Below, piece after piece: positions 8,666-18,490 of a DNA stretch of 64,000 nucleotides; the stretch's first letter is position 1, and each line of letters opens with the position of its first letter. The stretch comes from Sporosarcina sp. FSL K6-3457 (GTDB lineage: Bacteria > Bacillota > Bacilli > Bacillales_A > Planococcaceae). The notes beneath the pieces were generated by a model. It did no database searches. It saw only the letters and a list, made by a program, of their open reading frames with translations, and was not told the DNA's origin. The stretch spans positions 2,993,501-3,057,500 of the forward strand of contig NZ_JBBOWX010000001.1 of NCBI RefSeq assembly GCF_038007285.1, in the 5' to 3' direction. A program made the translations under genes and the position numbers.

Positions 8666-10445
8666 AGTTCTTCAAAGGTAATATGCAGCTAAAAATTGTA
8701 CCGCTATTTTCTCCTCTGCTAGCTGTAATCACTCCGCTATGCGAATCAATAATATTTTTAGCAATCGCCAGACCTAAGCCTGTTCCGCCCTTGCCTCTTG
8801 TTCTCGCCTTGTCTGCTTTATAAAAACGTTCAAAAATATAAGGTAAATCCTCTTCAGGAATACCAACACCTGTATCCGTAACCGTTATTTCAATCGTATC
8901 GACAACCTTTTTGACACGCAATGTTACATTGCCTCCGTCAGGTGTATGTCGGATTGCGTTGTCAATTAAATTCGTAAACACTTGTTCAATCCGATCTTCA
9001 TCGACAGTTGAAATGATTTCTTCACCTTGTGGAAAATCAAATGACAATTCCACATTGGCATCACGCGCAACTTGCATGAATTTATTAACAATCCGATCAA
9101 GGAAAGGAATCATCGCTATATCATCTTTGTACAAGCGCATATGACCCGATTCCATCCTCGCAAGATCGAGTAAATCTGTCACAAGTCTACCCATTCGTTT
9201 CGATTCCTCATGAATAATCTGCACCATCTCATTGCGCTCTTCGTCATTAGTCGTCACACCGTCAATAATCGCCTCACTATAGCCTTGAAGCATTGAAATC
9301 GGCGTCCGTAGCTCATGTGACACATTCGCGATGAAATCGGAACGGAGCTTATCGAGCTTATGCTGATCCGTCATATCACGCAGCACCGCAACCGCTCCTC
9401 GAATATCGCTACCACTATATAGCGGGCTAATTGAAATGGCGTAAAACCGCCCCCCGAGCTCCAGCTCATCTTCTACTTCTTCGGCAAACGTGATAACATG
9501 ATCAAGCATATGGAAAATTTCTGGAGGAATCGTATTTTTTTCATCTTGGACACCACTTTTAAAGTACCAATTTTGCAATAAGCGTTCCGCCTGTGGATTA
9601 CTTAATAAAATCGTGTAATCTCGATTGAAGGTAATGACCGCATCTGTCATAGACGTTAAAATACTGGACAGCTGTTCCTTTTCCTGATTGATCAATTCAA
9701 CATGATACTTAAGCTGTCTCCCCATCTGATTGAAGGCGGTTGCTAACTGACCAATTTCATCATTTTGCATAACAGGCAGCCGCGTATCAAAATTACCTTT
9801 CGATAATTCAAAAGCAGCTTGCCTCATTCCACGCAAAGGTGAAGTAATTCTTGTCGATAAGAAAAAGGCAAAAACAGTTGTTAAAATAAAGGCAATAAAC
9901 GCCGACAAGAATACGATATTGGTTGTTTCCTTTGTAGCCCTATGGACAGCTTCTAAACTTTGATAAATGATAACGGAACCAACCACCTGCTGATTGAATT
10001 CAAATGGATAGGCCAGCACAAGATATTGCTCCATTACACCATCGTCTGCAATTGAAGGAAGAATCATTTCCTTCACAACTGGCGTATCTCCCCCTCTATT
10101 TGATATAAATATAGATTCGGAAAGAATCTTATCTTCGATTTTCTCCTTATTTATCCCTTGCTGGAAAGAGTACTTCGTTTCCCCTTTAGCATCTACAATC
10201 ATAGCATCTGTTTCATCACCAAGGATATCTTCAATAATCAGTTGCATAGAAGACTCACTTTCATGATCCATAACAACTTTACCAATTGTCATTGCATCTC
10301 TTCGCAAGGAATCCTCTGCTTGTTGCGTATGAAAATTATCCAGAAATTCAAGAAGCAGCGCAGTGACAATAAACAGGACAAAGGAAACGAGAAGCAATAT
10401 GGTTGCCCATAGCTTCCCGACGATTGAATTCCATATTCTATTCAT
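8661..10445 (-). CDS. resE: ResE sensor histidine kinase
   Basis: A 594-residue membrane kinase: transmembrane helix 1 (about 8-30), an extracytoplasmic domain (about 31-165), helix 2 (about 168-190), HAMP linker, a PAS domain (about 250-350), the dimerisation/phospho-acceptor box FIANVSHELRTP with His near residue 373, and a HATPase domain with NAIRHTPDGG, DTGVGIP and GGTGLGLAI. ResE phosphorylates ResD to switch on respiratory and low-oxygen genes. The ATG at 10445 overlaps the resD stop by 8 bases and is preferred over a start 15 codons upstream because the family begins at the first membrane helix. Confidence 0.9.
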   Translation of the reverse strand: MNRIWNSIVGKLWATILLLVSFVLFIVTALLLEFLDNFHTQQAEDSLRRDAMTIGKVVMDHESESSMQLIIEDILGDETDAMIVDAKGETKYSFQQGINKEKIEDKILSESIFISNRGGDTPVVKEMILPSIADDGVMEQYLVLAYPFEFNQQVVGSVIIYQSLEAVHRATKETTNIVFLSAFIAFILTTVFAFFLSTRITSPLRGMRQAAFELSKGNFDTRLPVMQNDEIGQLATAFNQMGRQLKYHVELINQEKEQLSSILTSMTDAVITFNRDYTILLSNPQAERLLQNWYFKSGVQDEKNTIPPEIFHMLDHVITFAEEVEDELELGGRFYAISISPLYSGSDIRGAVAVLRDMTDQHKLDKLRSDFIANVSHELRTPISMLQGYSEAIIDGVTTNDEERNEMVQIIHEESKRMGRLVTDLLDLARMESGHMRLYKDDIAMIPFLDRIVNKFMQVARDANVELSFDFPQGEEIISTVDEDRIEQVFTNLIDNAIRHTPDGGNVTLRVKKVVDTIEITVTDTGVGIPEEDLPYIFERFYKADKARTRGKGGTGLGLAIAKNIIDSHSGVITASRGENSGTIFSCILPLKNL

Positions 10446-11160
10446 TATGAGGAACCTCAAACTTATAACCAACGCCCCAAACGGTAACAATCATTTTAGC
10501 TGCCTTCTCAGAAACCCGGCTTAACTTTTCACGCAGCCGCTTGACATGCGTGTCAACTGTTCGGAGATCCCCGAAAAATTCATAATGCCATACTTCTTTC
10601 AATAGTTGTTCTCGATCAAATACTTTGTCCGGTGACTTCGCCAAAAAATAAAGCAGCTCATATTCTTTCGGTGTCAGATTCACTTCATTCCCATCAGCCA
10701 TGACACGATGCGCGTCGTTATCTATCGTCAATTGTGGGAAAACGACGAGATCCTTCGATGAAGACGCAGAAGCAGCGCCATGAAACGTCACAGACCTCCT
10801 AAGAATCGCTTTAACCCGTAGAACCACTTCACGCGGACTGAATGGTTTCACTATGTAGTCATCGGCACCCGATTCGAATCCAGTTACACGATCAGCTTCC
10901 TCGCCTTTTGCTGTTAACATAATAACTGGTGTCATAATTTTCTTTTCTCTCAATTCCCGCAATACTTCCAAGCCATCTTTTTCCGGCATCATTAAGTCGA
11001 GTAAAATACCATCATAATGTGTGACAAGTGCTTTTTCTAGCGCTTCTGCGCCATCTACCGCTTCTTCGATTTCATAGCCTTCGCGCGTAAGATACATATT
11101 TAACAGACGGCGAATTCTCTCCTCGTCATCCACTACTAACAATGTTACTTTTTCTTCCAT
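10438..11160 (-). CDS. resD: ResD response regulator
   Basis: A 240-residue OmpR/PhoB-type regulator. The receiver domain has the acidic pair DDEERIR, the phospho-acceptor Asp in GILLDLMMPEKDG (near residue 53), MLTAKGEE, and Lys in DYIVKPF. The C-terminal winged helix (about 135-235) contains LTPKEYELLYFLA and RTVDTHVKRLREKL. It is the partner of ResE, whose gene overlaps its end. A terminator separates it from resABC, so resDE has its own start in the 90-base gap upstream; no clear promoter box was identified there. Confidence 0.93.
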   Translation of the reverse strand: MEEKVTLLVVDDEERIRRLLNMYLTREGYEIEEAVDGAEALEKALVTHYDGILLDLMMPEKDGLEVLRELREKKIMTPVIMLTAKGEEADRVTGFESGADDYIVKPFSPREVVLRVKAILRRSVTFHGAASASSSKDLVVFPQLTIDNDAHRVMADGNEVNLTPKEYELLYFLAKSPDKVFDREQLLKEVWHYEFFGDLRTVDTHVKRLREKLSRVSEKAAKMIVTVWGVGYKFEVPHNE

Positions 11161-11249
11161 AACTAATTGCCCCTTTCAACATGCATCTATGTCCATTGTA
11201 CAAGTCACTCAATAAAAAAGAAACAACAAAGCATAATCACAATCATCTA

Positions 11250-11292
11250 AAAAAGACTGCACGGCGTTTTGTAAACTACCGTGCAGTCTTAT
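11250..11292 (-). terminator. Terminator after resC
   Basis: Stem AAGACTGCACGG with its complement closes a 14-base loop and is followed by a T-run on the minus strand, 7 bases past the resC stop. It separates resABC from resDE. Confidence 0.85.
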
Positions 11293-11298
11293 CCTAGA

Positions 11299-12483
11299 TC
11301 AAGCGTATGAATGTAATCCAGCGATGATTAAGTTCACGGCTATCAAGTTAAACATGATAATGATGAAACCGATAACAGCCAACCACGCTGACTTTTCGCC
11401 TTCCCAACCGCGCGATAGACGCACGTGAAGGAATGCTGCGTAAAATAGCCATGTAATGAGCGCCCAAACTTCCTTTGGATCCCATCCCCAAAATCTCGAC
11501 CACGCTTCATGTGCCCAGATCATTGCGAAGACAAGTGCTCCTAACGAAAAAATCGGAAAGCCAATAATAACCGCTCGATAACCAATTTCATCCATCAATT
11601 GAGAATTTGCTTTTTTAGCAAACGGTTGGAACAATGCCGCAATCGGCCGTCGGAAGATTAGTCTAAGAATTATATACAAAACAATCCCTATCGCAACTGA
11701 CCAAACAAATGTCGTTAACGTCTTCGCATTAATAATAGCCGGCATTTCTACCCATGGCTTCATCGTATCTGGCGTTAATGATTCAGATTGATGCATACCG
11801 AATAACGGTGGATAGTTATAGATAATTTGGGCTGGCATCTCGTTTTTATCAATATATGAAAATTGTGCTTCATAACCAGTTAGTTTAAATGTTGTCGATG
11901 ACAATACAAAACCAATCACGAGAATAAGCGTAAGCATAACTGCTTCTAACCAAAAACGCTGCTTTGATTTTTTAGTCAAATCAATATTTTTCAATAAAAA
12001 GATAAGCCCCGCAACCGCACTAATCGCAAGAATCGCTTCACCAAGAGCTGCTGTAATCACGTGTATCGTCAGCCAATAGCTTTGAAGTGCCGGAATGAGT
12101 GGCGTAATCTCCTTTGGAAACATGCTTGCATAGGCAATGATAATAATCGCTATCGGCAATGCAAACAATCCAAGCGAAGGTGTCCGATAAAGGAAAAACA
12201 ACAATATGAATGCTCCGACAAGCATCATGCCAAACGCAGTCGTAAATTCAAACATATTACTAACAGGTGCATGGCCAGAAGCCATCCAACGTGTGATGAA
12301 ATAGCCAAGATGGGCAATAAAACCGATGATTGTAATTGCTATCCCCATGTTTCCCCATCTATTATTTTTATAAGAAGCTTCCGATTTCGCTCCTTTTACC
12401 GCACCACCAAAAAAAGCTGTTGCGATAAGGTAGGCGATAAAGGAAACCAATAGTAAGTTAGCGCTTAACGCTGCAAGTCCCAT
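11299..12483 (-). CDS. resC: ResC/CcsA cytochrome c biogenesis protein
   Basis: A 394-residue polytopic membrane protein with about eight or more hydrophobic helices. The tryptophan-rich haem-handling motif of the CcsA family is visible as [11 protein letters not shown] near residue 330, with WAHEAW just before it. With ResB it forms the system II haem lyase that delivers haem to apocytochrome c outside the membrane. Its ATG overlaps the resB stop by one base. It ends the resABC operon at a strong terminator. Confidence 0.92.
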   Translation of the reverse strand: MGLAALSANLLLVSFIAYLIATAFFGGAVKGAKSEASYKNNRWGNMGIAITIIGFIAHLGYFITRWMASGHAPVSNMFEFTTAFGMMLVGAFILLFFLYRTPSLGLFALPIAIIIIAYASMFPKEITPLIPALQSYWLTIHVITAALGEAILAISAVAGLIFLLKNIDLTKKSKQRFWLEAVMLTLILVIGFVLSSTTFKLTGYEAQFSYIDKNEMPAQIIYNYPPLFGMHQSESLTPDTMKPWVEMPAIINAKTLTTFVWSVAIGIVLYIILRLIFRRPIAALFQPFAKKANSQLMDEIGYRAVIIGFPIFSLGALVFAMIWAHEAWSRFWGWDPKEVWALITWLFYAAFLHVRLSRGWEGEKSAWLAVIGFIIIMFNLIAVNLIIAGLHSYA

Positions 12484-14138
12484 TATGCTTGTTCTCCTTC
12501 CCTATCTTCAAAAATAGCATCTGTATCCTGCCTATCTACATAGGAAGGTAGTGCTGCAACATCTTTCACTTGATCAAGTTCCTGTTTCAGCTTGAACCAG
12601 TTTTTGTTCGTATGAGCTGCGACTAAAAGTTCATCGCCCTTTCCTTGTTGGATCCAAATTCTTCTATGATTCCAATAAGCACCCTGTGCAACACCAATCA
12701 TAAAGATGATGCCACCGATAAGGATAATGTACAACGTCTTATCCTTGCGAATTGTCAGCCCTGAAATATCACGCGTTTCAGCACTGACAAACTTCACTTT
12801 ATAATCATTTTGCTCTGTTTCAAGCGTCTGTTGGATAGCTACAAAACTTCTTTCACCATCCGGTTTGTCAAGCGTTTTCATTTCAAAGATAAAAGCAGGA
12901 TTGTTCGGGATTGGCGATTTTGTATCTGGCTCGCCGTCCGTCATAATAAAGTCTGGATAGTAATCCATCAATCTGACTTGTGCGCCGTTTTCTAGTTCAT
13001 AATTCTTTTCAGGTTCAGCTAAGTCGACCGTAAACTGTCCATACGTTTTATCCGTTTCTTTTTCCGTTAACTGGAACGTCATTGATTTTAATTCATCAAG
13101 ACGGTAATCCATTTGGAATACGTTAAAGCCATCGAATTTAAGTGGTTTATTGACAATGATGGAATAGTCCTTCACAAATTCAAAATCACTCGATCCTACG
13201 AGTGCGTCGTCAGGTATTTTGTAAAGCGCAACGTCGGTTTGATAATTACTAGCAATCATCCCCACACGTTCCAATGCATCGCCGAATACTTCGTTGGCAT
13301 CATCTTTCGAGTAATTTTCTAAGATGAATTCTTTACTCTCTAAATAATAACCCTCAGCACCTGGGATAGAACGTATTTCTCCTTCTCGGAGCCACATCGT
13401 TTCATCCACATAAAATCCAGGGATTCCACGTAGTAATATACCAAACAGGAAGATGATAATTCCCGCATGATTGACATAAGGGCCCCATCTTGCAAAACGC
13501 CCTTTTTCCGCTAATAATGCGCCATCTTCGACTTTAACATTGTAACGAAGTTCCTTCAGTTTTTCCTCAGCTTTAACTAATGCTACAGTTGAATCCTCGG
13601 AAGGTCCTTCGCCATAAACACGCTGTTTCCTCATGAAAGAAGGGTGACGCTTTGTACGCTGTTTTTTCAACGATTTATATAGCGGTACGACCCGGTCAAC
13701 ACTAGCAATAATGATAGAAGCGCCAAGCATTCCCGTCAGTGTGATGAACCACCAACTATTATACATATCATAGAAACCGAATCGATAGTAAATAGTGCCA
13801 AAAAAACCGTACAAGCGCTCATAATAAGCTAAGTATTCCGCTCCAGATGCCAAAGGTGATACAGGCACATACAATTTTTGCGGAAAAATCGTTCCGATTG
13901 CAGCCGTTGCAAGAACCGCTACAATAATCCCAATTCCAACCTTAACACTAGAAAAGAAATTCCAAATCTTATCGACGATGGACTTGTTATACGTTTGCGA
14001 TCTCCTGGAAGAGCCTTCATAACGCATGTCAACTAGTTTACTTTTTTTAGCCTCTTCGGTTTGTGGTCTTCCACATTGTTCACAAAGTACTGTACCAAAT
14101 GGATTCTCATGACCACATTGACATTTGATTTTACTCAT
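12483..14138 (-). CDS. resB: ResB cytochrome c biogenesis protein
   Basis: A 551-residue protein with an N-terminal zinc-ribbon-like CQCGH...CEQCG segment (residues 5-22). Transmembrane helices lie near 70-90, 125-150 and 215-235, followed by a large extracytoplasmic domain and a final helix near 475-495. It partners ResC in the system II cytochrome c synthase. The start has AAGGAG upstream, and resA ends 18 bases before it, so resA-resB-resC are one operon. Confidence 0.92.
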   Translation of the reverse strand: MSKIKCQCGHENPFGTVLCEQCGRPQTEEAKKSKLVDMRYEGSSRRSQTYNKSIVDKIWNFFSSVKVGIGIIVAVLATAAIGTIFPQKLYVPVSPLASGAEYLAYYERLYGFFGTIYYRFGFYDMYNSWWFITLTGMLGASIIIASVDRVVPLYKSLKKQRTKRHPSFMRKQRVYGEGPSEDSTVALVKAEEKLKELRYNVKVEDGALLAEKGRFARWGPYVNHAGIIIFLFGILLRGIPGFYVDETMWLREGEIRSIPGAEGYYLESKEFILENYSKDDANEVFGDALERVGMIASNYQTDVALYKIPDDALVGSSDFEFVKDYSIIVNKPLKFDGFNVFQMDYRLDELKSMTFQLTEKETDKTYGQFTVDLAEPEKNYELENGAQVRLMDYYPDFIMTDGEPDTKSPIPNNPAFIFEMKTLDKPDGERSFVAIQQTLETEQNDYKVKFVSAETRDISGLTIRKDKTLYIILIGGIIFMIGVAQGAYWNHRRIWIQQGKGDELLVAAHTNKNWFKLKQELDQVKDVAALPSYVDRQDTDAIFEDREGEQA

Positions 14139-14156
14139 TTCGCATATGCTCCTTAC

Positions 14157-14693
14157 TTAGGGTTGAATGCTCTCCATATAGGAAATGATTTCAGCCTCCG
14201 TCATTTCGCTCGTGATGATCTTTTCGATTTTCCCCTCTTTGTCAATTAAAAATGTTGTGGGTAGCGGCACTATATTATAGGCCTCTTTGACACTTTTATC
14301 TTTATCAATCGCAATGGGGAATGTCAGACCATACTGATCTCGGAATGCTTCTACCTTCAACGATGATTCTGCAATATTGACGGCGAGTATTTGGACACCT
14401 TTATTTTCAAATGCAATATGTTGACTTTCCATATGAGGCATTTCCTTTTTACATGGACCACACCAAGTCCCCCAAAAATTTAAGAACACACCTTGTCCTT
14501 TGTAATCAGATAGACGGTGTTTGTTACCCTCCAAATCGACTAGTTCAAAATCAGGTGCTTTGTCACCAACAGCCAACACTTTCACTTTATCTTTCGAAGT
14601 GATTGTATAGCCGACTGCCGCTACAAGCAGTAACAGGACAATCGTTCTTATAATAAGACGTTTTTTCTTTTTATCTGCTTTTGCCAAACCCAT
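14157..14693 (-). CDS. resA: ResA thiol-disulfide oxidoreductase
   Basis: A 178-residue membrane-anchored thioredoxin-fold protein. One helix (about residues 13-32) holds it in the membrane, and the outside-facing domain has the active site WGTWCGPCKKE near residue 76-79 and the cis-proline segment VPLPTTFLID. ResA reduces the haem-binding cysteines of apocytochrome c before haem attachment by ResBC. AGGAGGAA lies very close to the ATG. Upstream is a copy of the dispersed repeat, so the operon promoter must lie within or beyond it. Confidence 0.92.
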   Translation of the reverse strand: MGLAKADKKKKRLIIRTIVLLLLVAAVGYTITSKDKVKVLAVGDKAPDFELVDLEGNKHRLSDYKGQGVFLNFWGTWCGPCKKEMPHMESQHIAFENKGVQILAVNIAESSLKVEAFRDQYGLTFPIAIDKDKSVKEAYNIVPLPTTFLIDKEGKIEKIITSEMTEAEIISYMESIQP

Positions 14694-14705
14694 TTCCTCC
14701 TAACA

Positions 14706-14802
14706 ATCAATTACGTGTCGGCGTAATTGCGTCCGGATTTTTTTCGAGCGAGCTCGAAAAGCTTCCTTAAAAAATCCGTGACATCCGCCTGAGGCATTTA
14801 TG
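14706..14802 (-). repeat. Dispersed repeat family 1, full copy
   Basis: Read on the minus strand: GCCTCAGGCGGATGTCACGG, a TTTTTTAAGGAAG stretch, the palindrome CTTTTCGAGCTCGCTCGAAA, then AATCCGGACGCAATTACGCC and ACACGTAATTG. The copy at 30903-31001 matches along its length in the other orientation, with derived copies at 15838-15960 and 5995-6050. It is non-coding and lies upstream of resA. Confidence 0.75.
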
Positions 14803-14974
14803 TCATTCAACAGAATCCCCTAATGAACGAAATAAATAGCCTCTACCCTCCATTATAACAAATGGATTTTCATAGATGCCCACCATAAATGAAAGGATTG
14901 TGAACGTTTGGGCCTTCCTTGTAATGGATTGCAATCGGCGGAGGCCCCTTATCATGAGTTTAGTTGAATCGGTA

Positions 14975-15706
14975 TTAGCCGATTTTACCTGTTTCCGCAA
15001 GAACCCGAAGTTGTTTCACTTCATGCTTTGTGAGTTCACGTGCTTCTCCTGCATTTAAACCATGCGTCGTCAAATTACCGAAGGATTCTCTTCGTAGTTT
15101 TAACACCGGGCAGCCAATCGCATCAAACATACGACGCACTTGACGATTCCGACCTTCATGAATCGTAATTTCAATCAATGCAGTGCCAGCTTTCTTATCG
15201 ACTGTCTGCATTTTCACATGAGCAGGAGCCGTCTTGCCATCGTCCAATTCAATACCTCGTTCTAGTTTGCGAAGCGATTCGCGATCTGGAATCCCTTTGA
15301 CCTTCGCAACATACTTTTTCTTAATGCCGAACTTTGGATGCGTCATTAAATAAGAAAAATCTCCATCATTGGTCATTAAAATGATACCCGATGTATCATA
15401 ATCAAGTCTTCCTACTGGGAATACTCTTTCCTCTACAAGTGGAAACAGGTCAAGAACAGTCTTTCTCCCTTTGTCATCATGAACAGTCGAAATGACTGAT
15501 CTCGGTTTATATAAAAGATAATAGACATAATTTTCTTTAACGAGCTGAATGCCTTCCACTTCCACCCGATCCGAATTCGAAACTTTCGTCCCAAGCTCCG
15601 TTACAACAACACCATTTACTTTTACTTTACCTTCTACAATGAGTGTTTCGGACTTTCTCCGTGATGCAACACCCGCTTGCGCCAATACTTTTTGTAATCT
15701 TTCCAT
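14975..15706 (-). CDS. rluB: 23S rRNA pseudouridine synthase RluB
   Basis: A 243-residue RluB/RsuA-family enzyme. An N-terminal S4 RNA-binding domain (RLQKVLAQAGVASRRKSE, residues 2-60) precedes the catalytic domain, where the Asp of GRLDYDTSGIILMTNDG (near residue 102) attacks the uridine. GRNRQVRRMFDAIG marks the end of the fold. It makes a pseudouridine in 23S rRNA. The second of two adjacent start codons is chosen because it is the family start (MERLQK). Gene order next to resA is that of Bacilli. Confidence 0.92.
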   Translation of the reverse strand: MERLQKVLAQAGVASRRKSETLIVEGKVKVNGVVVTELGTKVSNSDRVEVEGIQLVKENYVYYLLYKPRSVISTVHDDKGRKTVLDLFPLVEERVFPVGRLDYDTSGIILMTNDGDFSYLMTHPKFGIKKKYVAKVKGIPDRESLRKLERGIELDDGKTAPAHVKMQTVDKKAGTALIEITIHEGRNRQVRRMFDAIGCPVLKLRRESFGNLTTHGLNAGEARELTKHEVKQLRVLAETGKIG

Positions 15707-15761
15707 CAAGACACCTCATTTTCATTCTGCAAAAATTATGTCACACTTTGCGTCAAATTAA

Positions 15762-15794
15762 AAGAAGACTGTCCTGTATGATGACAGTCTTCTT
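15762..15794 (-). terminator. Hairpin terminator between carboxypeptidase gene and rluB
   Basis: Stem AAGAAGACTGTC with its exact complement around a 9-base loop, followed on the minus strand by TTTTAATTT. It lies 56 bases upstream of the rluB ATG and would end readthrough from the carboxypeptidase gene. Confidence 0.75.
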
Positions 15795-15837
15795 AAATAT
15801 GTCACATTTTTATACGTTTTATCTTCTGTGGACTTGA

Positions 15838-15960
15838 ATTTTTATCTTCGTTCAGCAGAAGACTCCTGCTGAACGAAGATAAAGCCTCCAAGGAAGGATG
15901 CAGTTCAATCCTTCCCCGATGTCACGGATTTTGAATTACGCCTCGGCGCAATTGATTATG
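15838..15960 (+). repeat. Rearranged copy of dispersed repeat family 1 with long palindrome
   Basis: A near-perfect 18-base palindrome (15841-15883, TTTATCTTCGTTCAGCAG and complement) is followed by GCCTCC. A GGAAGGATGCAGTTCAATCC inverted-repeat block is inserted next, then GATGTCACGGATTTT, and finally AATTACGCCTCGGCGCAATTG. Relative to the copies at 14706 and 30903 it has gained the GGAAGGAT block and lost the CGAGCTCG centre. Confidence 0.6.
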
Positions 15961-15961
15961 C

Positions 15962-16966
15962 TTATTGCTTAATAATAATTTCACTCGCAATGAGCGGTTC
16001 ATTATCAAAGGAAACCGTCCAAGATCCTGTACTCCTCTTACTTTTACCACGAGGTATACGTACGATATTTTGTAATTTAGCCTTTTCACCTTTTTTCAAT
16101 AAAAGACGAATAGGCGCTTCCAGTTCAGCTTCAACTCCGGGAAGGATATCATATGTCCCTTTTTTCGCAACCGTTACTAATTTGTAAGAAGAAAATACTT
16201 TATTCGCCAAGTCTTTATGCGTGTTCCAATCATTTCCATCATTCAGCGTCACAACGATGATGTTTTTCCCATCTTTCTCAAAGTACGTCGCAAGCGTCCT
16301 GCCCGCCGCTTTTGTAAAACCTGTCTTACCAGCGATTGCGGTCGGCTCAGAATGGATGAGACGATGTTTGTTGCGCCAGCTATACGTCTGGTCCTCCCCT
16401 TCATACCTATGATTCTTAGTTGACGCAATTTGACGGAACTTGTCGTTGTCCATCGCGTAACGAAGCATAAGGGCTGTTTCATAGGCAGTGGACAGGTGAC
16501 GATCATCATGCAGACCAGACGGATTTGTAAAGACTGTATTCTTTAAGCCATACAATAGCGCTTTTTCATTCATCAAGTCGACAAAGCCCTCCAGTGAGCC
16601 GCCTGCCTGTTCGGACAGCGCATGCGCCGCATCGTTACCCGACCGCAGCATGAGTCCATACAATAACGCATCTGCTTCAATCGTCATTCCTTGCTGTAAA
16701 TAAATCGATGACCCTTCTGCTGAGGCAGCCTGTGGAGATATTGTAACTTCTCCAAACGAGCTTCCACTTTCGATGAATGTGAAAGCCGTCCAAATTTTCG
16801 TCAAGCTTGCAATGGGCAATCTGACGTTTTCATTGTAACCATCCAATAATCTACCGGTATCTGCATCAATAACTGCCCATGAGCTTCCCGCTGCCACCGC
16901 TTCTTTTGGTACAGCGCCAAGAAATAGTGAAAAAAATAGGACAACAATCATCGTCCTTTTCAACAT
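15962..16966 (-). CDS. D-alanyl-D-alanine carboxypeptidase (PBP5-type, DacB/DacF-like)
   Basis: A 334-residue secreted serine peptidase with an N-terminal signal peptide (hydrophobic MIVVLFFSLFLGAV then AVAAG). The penicillin-binding motifs appear in order: SLTK (about residue 55), SGN (about 115) and KTG (about 215). A C-terminal beta-domain follows. It trims the last D-Ala from peptidoglycan stem peptides. The ATG at 16966 has GAGGAGG six bases upstream. Its position beside rluB is that of sporulation dacB in B. subtilis, but spmA and spmB, which separate them there, are absent, so dacB versus dacF remains open. Confidence 0.85.
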   Translation of the reverse strand: MLKRTMIVVLFFSLFLGAVPKEAVAAGSSWAVIDADTGRLLDGYNENVRLPIASLTKIWTAFTFIESGSSFGEVTISPQAASAEGSSIYLQQGMTIEADALLYGLMLRSGNDAAHALSEQAGGSLEGFVDLMNEKALLYGLKNTVFTNPSGLHDDRHLSTAYETALMLRYAMDNDKFRQIASTKNHRYEGEDQTYSWRNKHRLIHSEPTAIAGKTGFTKAAGRTLATYFEKDGKNIIVVTLNDGNDWNTHKDLANKVFSSYKLVTVAKKGTYDILPGVEAELEAPIRLLLKKGEKAKLQNIVRIPRGKSKRSTGSWTVSFDNEPLIASEIIIKQ

Positions 16967-17034
16967 ACATTTCCTCCTCAAAAGTTGGATGAAGTACAAT
17001 CCACCCTTAGGGATGGATACAGTTCAATCCATTC

Positions 17035-17628
17035 TTAATTATCATCCATTGCAAATGCTTCTTGGAATTTAGTCATAAACAAATCTGTATCTCCCGCCCC
17101 ATTGTCCTCTTCCTGATGAAGAGGCGGTAATTCCTGAAGCGATTCCAGCCCAAAACGATCCAAAAACAAGTCCGTTGTACCGTACAGAATGGCCCGCCCA
17201 CTTCCCTCCGAACGACCTTTTTCCATAATCAGTCCCCTAGCGATAAGTGTATTAATGGGTCCTTCTGATTTAACACCACGGAGATCATCGATTTCAACCC
17301 GCGTTACCGGCTGTCTGTAGGCAATAATCGCCAACACTTCAAGAGATGCTTGCGTCATGGACTTCGGTGACGGGTTTTCCAACAACCGTTTAATATCATC
17401 CGCAAATTCAGCTTTCGTCACAAGTCGATAAGCCCCACCAAACAGCTTTAATGTAATCCCGCTCTCATTACGCTGCTCATAGCTTAACTTCAGCCAGTCA
17501 ATCGCTGAAGTTACTTCCGCTTCTTGCCATTCCGTTAAGACGGTTAATTGTTTCACCGTCAATCCTTCATCCCCTACTAGGAATAAAAAACTTTCAATCA
17601 TTCCCGACAAACGATCTTTCCTATCCAT
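17035..17628 (-). CDS. scpB: ScpB segregation and condensation protein
   Basis: A 197-residue protein of two winged-helix domains; LEVLAIIAYRQPVTRVEIDDLRG near residue 95-115 is the family's most conserved stretch. ScpB dimers bind ScpA and, with SMC, form the bacterial condensin that organises and segregates the chromosome. The start at 17628 is preferred over the ATG at 17637 because the GGGAGG site is directly adjacent to the latter but nine bases from the former. It follows scpA with a one-base gap. Confidence 0.9.
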   Translation of the reverse strand: MDRKDRLSGMIESFLFLVGDEGLTVKQLTVLTEWQEAEVTSAIDWLKLSYEQRNESGITLKLFGGAYRLVTKAEFADDIKRLLENPSPKSMTQASLEVLAIIAYRQPVTRVEIDDLRGVKSEGPINTLIARGLIMEKGRSEGSGRAILYGTTDLFLDRFGLESLQELPPLHQEEDNGAGDTDLFMTKFQEAFAMDDN

Positions 17629-17629
17629 T

Positions 17630-18379
17630 TCACTCATCCTCCCGTCGGAATGCCACTGTCAGCTCGTCAAAGTTTCCTTGCTGCACGACAATAATATCCC
17701 GCCGTTTCATCAATTCTAACAACGATAAAAATGTTACGACAAGAGCTGGCGTGTCTCCCTCATCGAACAGCGCATAGAAATCGCATTTCCCGCCGCCTCT
17801 TTCAAGTATCGCCATAATTGCATCCATTTTTTCACCGATAGATATTTCCATTTTCGTTATATTTGCTGTCATAGGCGCTTTCAGTCGATTCCTGTCGAGC
17901 ATTTTTTGAAATGCACCTATCAAATCAAATACGTTTAAATTTTCTTCGATACCACTCGGGACAACCTCTCCGAATTCTGTTAAGTCTTCAGGTGATTTTG
18001 TGAAATGATCCGATCGCTCATCCGCAGATTCCTTCAGACTAATAGCTGCCTCCTTATACTTTCTATATTCAATCAGTCGTGCAACCAGTTCATCCCGCGG
18101 ATCATCCTCCATTTCAAAATCTATTTCGTCATCGAACTCTTCCCCTTCATGGACAGGAAGTAACATTTTGCTCTTAATCTCTATCAAAGTTGCAGCGAGA
18201 ACAAGGTATTCGCTCAGTTCATCCAACTGCAGTACACGCATGGCATGAAGGTGTTCTATGTACTGCGCTGTCAATTCCGCCATCGGAATATCGTAGATAT
18301 CAATTTCAAGTCTGTTGATTAAATGCAATAATAGATCTAGAGGTCCTTCAAAGGCTTCTAGTTTTACTTTATACGACAT
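17630..18379 (-). CDS. scpA: ScpA segregation and condensation protein (kleisin)
   Basis: A 249-residue kleisin that bridges the heads of the SMC dimer. The N-terminal signature FEGPLDLLLHLI (residues about 8-20) and IYDIPMAELTAQYIEHL are clear; a Glu/Asp-rich linker (about 105-120) precedes the C-terminal winged helix. The ATG at 18379 (MSYKVKLEAFEGP) fits the family start; a GTG four codons upstream is possible. It is translated together with scpB, which begins right after its stop. Confidence 0.9.
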   Translation of the reverse strand: MSYKVKLEAFEGPLDLLLHLINRLEIDIYDIPMAELTAQYIEHLHAMRVLQLDELSEYLVLAATLIEIKSKMLLPVHEGEEFDDEIDFEMEDDPRDELVARLIEYRKYKEAAISLKESADERSDHFTKSPEDLTEFGEVVPSGIEENLNVFDLIGAFQKMLDRNRLKAPMTANITKMEISIGEKMDAIMAILERGGGKCDFYALFDEGDTPALVVTFLSLLELMKRRDIIVVQQGNFDELTVAFRREDE

Positions 18380-18411
18380 CCCACGTGACACCTACCTAAT
18401 GTTTTACTATT

Positions 18412-18478
18412 AACAAAAGCGCAAGCGCCTGTTCAAGGGCGACCCGAGCCCCTAGGCGCTGAAGCCGAGACGAGAGAA
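18412..18478. repeat. Dispersed GCGCAAGCGCC-type extragenic repeat, copy 2
   Basis: Shares AAAAGCGCAAGCGCCTGTTC at its start and the AGGCGCTG...GAGACGAGA end with the copy at 298-380, with a shorter middle. It separates the divergent scpA and DUF309 genes. Confidence 0.65.
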
Positions 18479-18490
18479 AGGACTGATTAT

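Noticed and set aside
14803..15000. Open frame of 65 codons between resA and rluB on the minus strand
   Set aside because: It overlaps the end of rluB, lacks a ribosome binding site and looks like chance coding over intergenic and repeat sequence.
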